From Bacteroidota bacterium (GTDB lineage: Bacteria; Bacteroidota; Bacteroidia; Bacteroidales; Prolixibacteraceae): a stretch of 64,000 nucleotides of DNA. Position numbers and translations under genes: made by a program. Under the pieces are notes generated by a model. That model was not told the origin of the DNA. It saw nothing but the letters and a program-made list of their open reading frames with translations, and ran no database searches. The first letter of the stretch is position 1, and the number at the start of each line of letters is the position of its first letter. The stretch is from NCBI GenBank assembly GCA_030684645.1, contig JAUXUF010000311.1, forward strand, positions 1-64,000, read 5' to 3'. This document shows, piece by piece, positions 1-7,199 of the stretch.

Positions 1-1080
1 CATTCCAGCCGTGGTGTAGTTTTGCGAAAATGGCGGATTGGCAACCACAATATCGTATTTCCGGAGTTGTCCGTTTTCAACCAGTTTGGGGTCGAGAATC
101 GTATCCCCCTGCTGAATATTGGCGTTGCGGATGTTGTGAAAAATCATGTTCATCACGCACATTTTATAGATGCCATCTTTCAGCTCCTGACCGTGAATGG
201 TGAGGTGTTTGGCGGTTCCGTAACGAGCGTCCACATAGTTCCGCATGTTAATGGCCAAACCACCGGAACCAATCGTTGGATCGCAGATTTCAGCATCCAT
301 CGCCGGTTGCAGAATCTTTCCCATCAAATGCACCACAGGCGAAGGCGTGTAGAATTCGCCGCCTTTTTTCCCGGCGCTTTCAGCAAAGTATTTAATTAGG
401 AATTCGTAAGCAGCGCCCAATAAATCGGGGAATTCAAACTGATCATCGGTCAGCTTCATGCGGTTAAAGTCTTTCAGCATTTGCGAAAGCACTTCGTCGG
501 ACAGTACTTTTTCGCCTTTGGTATTTACCGCGTTAAACTTGGTGGTGCTCAAAATTTCCTGCAAAATTTCTGCATTGGCATCTTCAAGCGCGTTAAGTGC
601 AATACTCAATGCATCGCCAACATTTTCCAAAACGGTTGAAATACCATACCAGGCAACCATTGGTGGTAAACCGATAAGTTCATTGGTTAAAATCAGTTTT
701 TCTTCTTTGCTAAACTTGTCCGACAGGAGTTCATTTTGTATTTCTTTCCGACGTAATTCGATTTGATTTTCTTCGGGAGTTGGCTTAAAGTCAATTTTCC
801 AACGCGCTAATTTGGGTACAAAAAACTCGTATTCGGGGGCTTTTACTTCTTCCAGTTCTTCCTCTATTTCTTCCTGGGACAAATCGGGATACTCCTTTAA
901 TAAGTTACTAGTGCGCTGAATGCGGCCAATTTCAAACTGGTCGTTTACCCGTTTCAGGAACAGCATAGCAATGATGTAATCCTTATATTCTGAGGCATCC
1001 AGACCGGCAGCCCGGAGATTATCGCATTGTAATTTTAAAAAAGTGTTTAATTTGGAGAGTGATATTTTTTTTACAGTCAT
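1..1080 (-). CDS. hsdM: Type I restriction-modification system DNA methyltransferase subunit (HsdM), truncated by the window edge
   Basis: Minus-strand reading frame starts with ATG at 1078-1080 (MTVKKISLSKLNTFLKLQCDNLRAAGLDASEYKDYIIAMLFLKRVNDQFEIGRIQRTSNLLKEYPDL...) and is still open at base 1, where it reads ANPPFSQNYTTAGM, containing the N6-adenine MTase NPPF motif. It is absent from the ORF track because it runs off the edge. Confidence 0.88.
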   Translation of the reverse strand, partial: MTVKKISLSKLNTFLKLQCDNLRAAGLDASEYKDYIIAMLFLKRVNDQFEIGRIQRTSNLLKEYPDLSQEEIEEELEEVKAPEYEFFVPKLARWKIDFKPTPEENQIELRRKEIQNELLSDKFSKEEKLILTNELIGLPPMVAWYGISTVLENVGDALSIALNALEDANAEILQEILSTTKFNAVNTKGEKVLSDEVLSQMLKDFNRMKLTDDQFEFPDLLGAAYEFLIKYFAESAGKKGGEFYTPSPVVHLMGKILQPAMDAEICDPTIGSGGLAINMRNYVDARYGTAKHLTIHGQELKDGIYKMCVMNMIFHNIRNANIQQGDTILDPKLVENGQLRKYDIVVANPPFSQNYTTAGM

Positions 1081-1321
1081 ATTATTTACTGAATTCTGGT
1101 CCAATGGTTATTTGAAATCCAAAGTTAACTTCTTTTCCTAATTTGAGTAATAATAACCTGTAAAATAGCTGTTTCGTATTATTTATTATTTTCTTTATTC
1201 CCTCATTTTGTTCTCCAGTTCATACTCTTTTTCGTAGGGTAGTCCCAGTTCAGCGAGTTGGTTGGGTGTTGAAATAGCAACTCACATAATACCATGCGAA
1301 AATCTGATAGCCGGTAAATTC

Positions 1322-1354
1322 TTTGTCAGGAATGGATGGAAATTTGTATGTTTG
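1322..1354 (+). promoter_or_regulatory. Bacteroidetes-type promoter for the GntR regulator
   Basis: TTTG (1322-1325) - N21 - TATGTTTG (1347-1354), matching the TTTG-N19-21-TAnnTTTG consensus; the ATG at 1388 lies 33 bp downstream. Confidence 0.65.
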
Positions 1355-1370
1355 CATACCAGAACAGAAC
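1354..1370 (+). promoter_or_regulatory. Candidate operator, copy 1 (GCATACCAGAACAGAAC)
   Basis: 17-bp element identical to 2449-2465; both copies begin at or just after the -7 box of a predicted promoter. Confidence 0.55.
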
Positions 1371-1387
1371 ACTTTATCCTGATCATT

Positions 1388-2386
1388 ATGGAAAGCAAAT
1401 TTCATTTTACCGTAAACGATCAATCAAATCTGCTGAAATTTCAGCAGCTGATTGATTCGGTGAATGAAGCGATTAGCCGGAATTTACTTCAGGTTGGCGA
1501 TATGTTGCCTTCGGTAAACCAGTTGTGTAAGGAAAGTTCCTTGTCGCGTGATACGGTTTTTAAAGCCTACGCCGAACTGAAAAACCGCGGAGTGATTGAA
1601 TCGGTACCCAACCGTGGCTATTTTATAGCTAAAGCCGTCACCAAAGTATTTTTATTTCTGGATACGTTTAAGGCTTATAAAGAAGTTTTGTACGGTTCGT
1701 TTCTGGATAATTTGCCTGATACCATAGCTGTCGATCTCCATTTCCATCATTACAACATCGACGACTTTGAAAAAATAATCAAAGAAAGCCTGGGAAAATA
1801 CACCAGGTATATCATCATGAATTTCGATCATGAACGTGTTCCGGAAATAACCAGTCAGATTCCGGCCAGTAAACTACTGGTGATCGACTGGAATGTAAAT
1901 GCTCAGGAAGGTACGTCGTCCATTCACCAGGATTTCGGACAAGCATTATACGATTCGCTGGAAAGCGGTCTTGACCTCATTCGGAAATACGATCAGTTTA
2001 TTTACCTGTATCCTTCGTTTACCTATCATCCAAAGGTTTCTATCCAGTATTTTGAAAAATTCTGCTCCGATCACCAGATCAGTTTTAAAACGATTTACGA
2101 TTTTAAAAAGTTTGACCTTCAAAAAGGAGAACTTTATTTGCTGGTGAGCGACCGTACCCTGGCCAAATTTCTCGACCAGTGTCACCAGAAAAATTTGATA
2201 TTGGGACAGGATGCCGGTGTAATTTCGTACAACGAAACCCCCATGAAAAAGTATGTCAAAGAAGGGATTACTGTTGTCTCCACTGACTTTGAACTGATGG
2301 GACAAAAGATCGCCGAATTTGTGAATACCGGAGAGAAAACCAATCAGGTGATTCCGACTAAACTGACCATCCGGAAATCTCTCTGA
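1388..2386 (+). CDS. GntR-family transcriptional regulator with LacI-like sensor domain, probable xylose regulator
   Basis: N-terminal GntR wHTH (INLLQVGDMLPSVNQLCKESSLSRDTVFKAYAELKNRGVIESVPNRGYFI) and C-terminal periplasmic-binding-like domain. Start moved to MESKFHF at 1388, downstream of the predicted promoter. Adjacent to xyl genes. Confidence 0.85.
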   Translation: MESKFHFTVNDQSNLLKFQQLIDSVNEAISRNLLQVGDMLPSVNQLCKESSLSRDTVFKAYAELKNRGVIESVPNRGYFIAKAVTKVFLFLDTFKAYKEVLYGSFLDNLPDTIAVDLHFHHYNIDDFEKIIKESLGKYTRYIIMNFDHERVPEITSQIPASKLLVIDWNVNAQEGTSSIHQDFGQALYDSLESGLDLIRKYDQFIYLYPSFTYHPKVSIQYFEKFCSDHQISFKTIYDFKKFDLQKGELYLLVSDRTLAKFLDQCHQKNLILGQDAGVISYNETPMKKYVKEGITVVSTDFELMGQKIAEFVNTGEKTNQVIPTKLTIRKSL

Positions 2387-2413
2387 TTAATGTTATAGAA
2401 CAGCAGGTCTAAT

Positions 2414-2444
2414 TTTGAGATTGAGATTGCATCTCCTAGTTTTG
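2414..2444 (+). promoter_or_regulatory. Bacteroidetes-type promoter for the xyl operon
   Basis: TTTG (2414-2417) - N19 - TAGTTTTG (2437-2444). Confidence 0.65.
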
Positions 2445-2448
2445 TCGG

Positions 2449-2465
2449 GCATACCAGAACAGAAC
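2449..2465 (+). promoter_or_regulatory. Candidate operator, copy 2 (GCATACCAGAACAGAAC)
   Basis: Identical to 1354-1370 over 17 bp; immediately downstream of the predicted -7 box. Confidence 0.55.
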
Positions 2466-2511
2466 GGTTCAACTTAGAAAAAAGTCATTAGTCATTAGAA
2501 TAATGTTCCGA

Positions 2512-2572
2512 GTTACGGGATTCGAGTTGCGTAACAACCCGCTCCCGAAACCTGTAACACGAAACCCGTAAC
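2512..2572. repeat. Interspersed-type GTTACGGG/CCCGTAAC imperfect inverted repeat
   Basis: GTTACGGGATTCGAGTTGCG... ends in ...CACGAAACCCGTAAC, an imperfect inverted repeat in the xylB leader. Confidence 0.45.
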
Positions 2573-2592
2573 AACTTTTAAACTTATTTGAT

Positions 2593-4071
2593 ATGTATTT
2601 ATTAGGATTCGACATAGGTAGTTCTTCGGTAAAGGCTTCATTAATCGATGGTCGGTCAGGAGATTGCACCGCATCGGCTTTTTACCCGAAACAGGAAATG
2701 AAAATTACTGCTGTTCTGTCCGGATGGGCCGAACAGGAACCCGAACAATGGTGGGCAAACTTAAAACTGGCGCTTACCGATGTTTTGGCTCAATCGAAAG
2801 TTGATCCCAAAACGATCGATTCCATTGGTATTTCCTACCAGATGCACGGATTAGTGGTGGTTGATAAAAACCAACAGGTGTTGCGACCTTCTATTATTTG
2901 GTGCGACAGCCGTGCTGCCGAAATTGGCAACAAAGCTTTTACTGAAATTGGCGAAGAAAAATGCCTGTCGAGTCTTCTCAATTCACCAGGAAACTTCACC
3001 GCTTCGAAGCTGAAATGGGTGAAAGACAACGAACCTGAGATGTATGCCAAAATCGATAAAATCATGCTTCCGGGCGATTACATCGCTATGAAACTTTCAG
3101 GAGAAATAAAGACAACAGCCAGTGGACTGTCTGAAGGAATTCTCTGGAATTTCAAGGAAAATGCAGTTGCTGACATGCTTCTTGATTATTACGGTTTCGA
3201 AAAATCATTTATTCCTGAAATCGTTCCGACATTCTCTGTTCAGGGAATTGTAAACGCCAAAGCTGCCGTCGAACTTGGATTGGCAGAAGGAACAAAAATC
3301 AGCTACCGTGCAGGCGATCAGCCCAACAACGCTCTTTCACTGAATGTGCTGAATCCCGGTGAAATTGCTACCACAGCCGGAACTTCAGGAGTTGTTTACG
3401 GAGTTAGCGGTGAAGTAAAATACGATCCTTATTCACGGGTAAATACCTTTGCACACGTCAACCATACGGCTGAAGCAAACCGTTTGGGCGTTTTGCTTTG
3501 CATCAACGGAACCGGAATTTTGAACTCTTGGCTGAATAAAAACGTTGGAAATAAAGCCTTTTCGTACGAAGAAATGAACCAAAAAGCTTCGAAAGTGGCT
3601 ATTGGATCAGAAGGATTAAGCATTCTGCCTTTCGGAAATGGTTCTGAACGTGTTCTGCGTAATAAAAATATTGGAGCTCAAATTTCTGGCTTGGGATTCA
3701 ATACACATACCGACGCTCATTTGTTCCGTGCTGCCCAGGAAGGAATCGTTTTCTCGTTCAAATATGGGATGGAAATTATGGAAGAAATTGGCATCAAAGC
3801 TCAGGTTATCCGGGCCGGAAAAGCCAATATGTTCCTGAGTCCGGTTTTCCGTGAAACACTGGCCGGAATTTCCGGAGCAACCATCGAATTGTACAATGCT
3901 GACGGATCGGTTGGCGCTGCCCGCGGCGCAGGTATCGGTTCAGGATATTATGCCTCGGCCAGAGAAGCCTTTGCCAGCCTGAAAAAACTTGACACGGTTT
4001 CTCCGGACCTAAGCAAAAAAGCGGAATACGAGGCAGCATACCAAAACTGGAAAGCTGTGCTGGAAAAATAG
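2593..4071 (+). CDS. xylB: Xylulokinase (FGGY family)
   Basis: FGGY kinase N-terminus YLLGFDIGSSSVKASLID, GISYQMHGLVVVD, and GAARGAGIGSGYY; directly upstream of xylA. Confidence 0.95.
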   Translation: MYLLGFDIGSSSVKASLIDGRSGDCTASAFYPKQEMKITAVLSGWAEQEPEQWWANLKLALTDVLAQSKVDPKTIDSIGISYQMHGLVVVDKNQQVLRPSIIWCDSRAAEIGNKAFTEIGEEKCLSSLLNSPGNFTASKLKWVKDNEPEMYAKIDKIMLPGDYIAMKLSGEIKTTASGLSEGILWNFKENAVADMLLDYYGFEKSFIPEIVPTFSVQGIVNAKAAVELGLAEGTKISYRAGDQPNNALSLNVLNPGEIATTAGTSGVVYGVSGEVKYDPYSRVNTFAHVNHTAEANRLGVLLCINGTGILNSWLNKNVGNKAFSYEEMNQKASKVAIGSEGLSILPFGNGSERVLRNKNIGAQISGLGFNTHTDAHLFRAAQEGIVFSFKYGMEIMEEIGIKAQVIRAGKANMFLSPVFRETLAGISGATIELYNADGSVGAARGAGIGSGYYASAREAFASLKKLDTVSPDLSKKAEYEAAYQNWKAVLEK

Positions 4072-4190
4072 CCCCCTCCCAACCTCCCCCACAAGGGGGA
4101 GGAGAAAAGAGTAGTTATGAAGAAAAAATCTATTTCAATTAATAACCTGCCTTTTCAGTTCTCCCCCTCCGGGGGAGTTAGAGGGGGCCT
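4071..4190. repeat. MITE/REP-like palindromic intergenic element, copy A
   Basis: GCCCCCTCCCAACCTCCCCC...GGGGGAGTTAGAGGGGGCCT imperfect terminal inverted repeats, each arm carrying an internal hairpin (CCTCCCCCacaaGGGGGAGG; CTCCCCCtccGGGGGAG). Related to 15861-15993. Confidence 0.7.
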
Positions 4191-4204
4191 CAAAATTTAA
4201 TAAA

Positions 4205-5530
4205 ATGACAGTTTTTAAAGGAAACAAAGAGTATTTCCCTGGTATTGACCAGATTAAATACGAGGGGCCGGATTCAAAAAATCCAATGGCATTCAAATGG
4301 TACGATGCCAATCAGGTAGTTTTAGGCAAAACCATGAAAGAGTATCTTCGTTTTGCAGTGGCCTACTGGCATACTTTCTGTGGCGATGGCGGCGACCCGT
4401 TCGGTTCCGGAACACAGATTTTTCCTTGGGTTGGCGCTTCTGATCCGATGACTGCCGCCAAAGAAAAAATGGATGCAGCTTTCGAATTCATCAGCAAAAT
4501 CGGCGCTCCTTTTTATTGTTTCCACGACACCGACGTAGTTGGTAACGGTACAGTTTTCGAAATTGAAAAACGGCTGGCCAACATGATCGACTTTGCCAAA
4601 GAACGGCAGCAGGCTACCGGAATCAAACTATTATGGGGTACCGCCAATGTTTTCTCTGATCCACGTTACATGAACGGCGCTTCAACCAATCCTGATTTTG
4701 ATGTGGTCGCCAATGCAGCTGTTCAGATCAAAAATGCGATGGAAGCTACCATCGCCCTGGGCGGAACCAACTATGTATTCTGGGGCGGACGCGAAGGTTA
4801 CATGAGCCTTCACAATACCGACACCAAACGCGAATTGGAACACATGGGTAAATTCCTCGGAATGGCCCGCGATTATGCCCGTTCAAAAGGATTTACAGGA
4901 ACCTTTCTGGTCGAGCCTAAACCAATGGAACCAATGAAACACCAGTATGATTTCGATACTGCAACTGTTGTTGGCTTCCTGAAAGCTCACGGTCTGGACA
5001 AAGATTTCAAGATGAATATTGAAGTAAACCACGCCACATTGGCTGGCCATTCTTTTGCTCATGAATTGCGCGTAGCCCGCGACACTGGCATGTTTGGTTC
5101 GATTGACGCCAACAAAGGCGACTATCAGAACGGTTGGGACACCGACGAATTTCCAACCAACATTTACGAAGTGACTGAAGCCATGATCGAAATTATTCAG
5201 AATGGTGGATTCACGACAGGAGGTATAAATTTCGATGCAAAAACCCGTCGTAATTCAACCGACCTGGAAGATATTTTTATTGCTCATGTTTCAGGAATGG
5301 ACACGTTTGCCCGTTCGTTGGTCATTGCCGACAAATTGCTGAAAGATTCAGATTACCTGAAATTGAAAGCCAACCGTTATGCTTCTTTCGATTCAGGCAA
5401 AGGCGCTGAATTTGACAAGGGTAAACTGACTTTGGTTGATTTGTATAACCACGCCAAAGTAGTTGGCGAACCCAAACAGATCAGTGGCAAACAGGAAATG
5501 CTGGAACAACTGATCAACAGTTACATTTAA
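4205..5530 (+). CDS. xylA: Xylose isomerase
   Basis: Highly characteristic sequence: [31 protein letters not shown]-like motif, [44 protein letters not shown]. Confidence 0.97.
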   Translation: MTVFKGNKEYFPGIDQIKYEGPDSKNPMAFKWYDANQVVLGKTMKEYLRFAVAYWHTFCGDGGDPFGSGTQIFPWVGASDPMTAAKEKMDAAFEFISKIGAPFYCFHDTDVVGNGTVFEIEKRLANMIDFAKERQQATGIKLLWGTANVFSDPRYMNGASTNPDFDVVANAAVQIKNAMEATIALGGTNYVFWGGREGYMSLHNTDTKRELEHMGKFLGMARDYARSKGFTGTFLVEPKPMEPMKHQYDFDTATVVGFLKAHGLDKDFKMNIEVNHATLAGHSFAHELRVARDTGMFGSIDANKGDYQNGWDTDEFPTNIYEVTEAMIEIIQNGGFTTGGINFDAKTRRNSTDLEDIFIAHVSGMDTFARSLVIADKLLKDSDYLKLKANRYASFDSGKGAEFDKGKLTLVDLYNHAKVVGEPKQISGKQEMLEQLINSYI

Positions 5531-5534
5531 GCCG

Positions 5535-6914
5535 ATGAAAGATCGTAATACCTTATTTATTATAGGAATCACCTTGGTGGCTACATTGGGCGGTCTTTTA
5601 TTTGGATACGATACTGCTGTAATTTCAGGTGCCGAAAAATCTGTTCAGGCTTATCTGATTACTAGTCTTGGATTGAGTTCACTCGTTCATGGAGCGACCA
5701 TATCAAGCGCTTTGATCGGGTGTATTATTGGAGGGGTGCTTTCAGGATTGCTGGCTTCGAAAATGGGCCGGAAAAGAGCCCTGATGCTGGCAGCAGTATT
5801 TTTCTTCCTTTCAGCGCTGGGCTCAGGTTATCCTGAATTTTTATTCTTCAAAAAAGGAGTGCCTACCATGGGTCTGTTATACATGTTCAACTTCTACCGG
5901 ATATTGGGTGGTGTTGGAGTTGGACTTGCTTCAGCAATCAGTCCGATGTATATCGGTGAAATCTCTCCGGCTGACATACGGGGCCGCCTGGTTTCAGTCA
6001 ATCAGTTTGCAATTATTTTTGGTATGCTGGTCGTTTATTTTGTAAACTACTTTATTGCTCATGGAAAAACCATCGAATTCATCAATGAAACAGGGTGGCG
6101 ATGGATGTTTTTGTCAGAGGCGATACCTGCGGGTATTTTTGGAATTTTGTTGTTTTTTGTTCCTGAAACTCCACGCTATCTGGCTTTAACCAACAGAAAT
6201 GACAAAGCTCTTGAAATCCTGACTCGTATAAATGGGGTACAACAGGCCAAACTCATTATGGCAGATATCAAAAAATCCGTTGAGGCCGCGTCTGAAAAAT
6301 TATTTGCTTTTGGTAAAGTTGTGATCATTATTGGTGTTCTGCTTTCTGTGTTCCAGCAGTTTGTAGGCATAAACGTCGCACTTTATTATGCACCCCGTAT
6401 TTTCGAAAGTATGGGTGCAGCCAAAGATGCATCGATGCTTCAAACGGTGGTTATGGGACTGATCAACGTGATTTTTACGGTAATTGCGATTCTTACTGTT
6501 GATAAATATGGCCGTAAAATTTTACTGATGATCGGTTCAATCGGGATGGCCATTGGTATGTTTGCCATTGGGGGATTAGCTTTCATGAAAGTGATAGGCA
6601 TCAGCACACTGGTATTTATTATCATTTATACCGCTTCGTTCATGATGTCGTGGGGACCGATTTGCTGGGTGTTGATTTCTGAAATATTCCCAAACAAGAT
6701 CAGAGGTCGGGCAATTGCCATTGCAGTTGCGGCGCAGTGGGCTGCCAACTACTTCATTTCATCAACTTATCCGGCCATGATGGAATTCAGCGGTGGACTA
6801 ACTTACAGTTTTTATGGATTGATGAGTGTGCTTTCGTTTGTGTTTGTTTGGAAAATGGTTCCTGAAACCAAAGGAAAAACCCTGGAAGAAATGGAAAAAC
6901 TCTGGAAAAAATAA
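5535..6914 (+). CDS. MFS sugar:proton symporter, xylose transporter-like
   Basis: Sugar-porter motifs: GGLLFGYDTAVISG, ASKMGRKRAL, PETPRYL, VPETKGKTLEEME; 4 bp after xylA. Confidence 0.9.
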   Translation: MKDRNTLFIIGITLVATLGGLLFGYDTAVISGAEKSVQAYLITSLGLSSLVHGATISSALIGCIIGGVLSGLLASKMGRKRALMLAAVFFFLSALGSGYPEFLFFKKGVPTMGLLYMFNFYRILGGVGVGLASAISPMYIGEISPADIRGRLVSVNQFAIIFGMLVVYFVNYFIAHGKTIEFINETGWRWMFLSEAIPAGIFGILLFFVPETPRYLALTNRNDKALEILTRINGVQQAKLIMADIKKSVEAASEKLFAFGKVVIIIGVLLSVFQQFVGINVALYYAPRIFESMGAAKDASMLQTVVMGLINVIFTVIAILTVDKYGRKILLMIGSIGMAIGMFAIGGLAFMKVIGISTLVFIIIYTASFMMSWGPICWVLISEIFPNKIRGRAIAIAVAAQWAANYFISSTYPAMMEFSGGLTYSFYGLMSVLSFVFVWKMVPETKGKTLEEMEKLWKK

Positions 6915-6940
6915 TAACCAAATTCATACAAGTCTATTTC

Positions 6941-6977
6941 AAAGCCGCTGCTTCTTAGGAAAAGCGGCTTTTTTTAT
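6941..6977 (+). terminator. Rho-independent terminator of the xyl operon
   Basis: AAAGCCGCTgcttcttaggaaAAGCGGCTTTTTTT. Confidence 0.8.
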
Positions 6978-7199
6978 TTTCAGGATTTCCCATAAAACAG
7001 AAAAGGGGAATCATTCATTACCGGAATCTCAAGCTAAATACGTCGATTCCAGGCAAATTTTCTACCCTTCATTTTCTTTTGAAAATGAACTTCAGTTTTT
7101 TTTCAATCTCCGATTTTTTTATATTTCTTTAGTATCATTTTCTTGGAAGAATTGAACATTTCGGCCTTGGGAAAGTATAAAGGATGAACTGCTGAACGT

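Noticed and set aside
22-766. Plus-strand ORFs 22-399 and 458-766
   Set aside because: Antisense to the continuous HsdM frame on the minus strand, which carries recognisable methyltransferase sequence.
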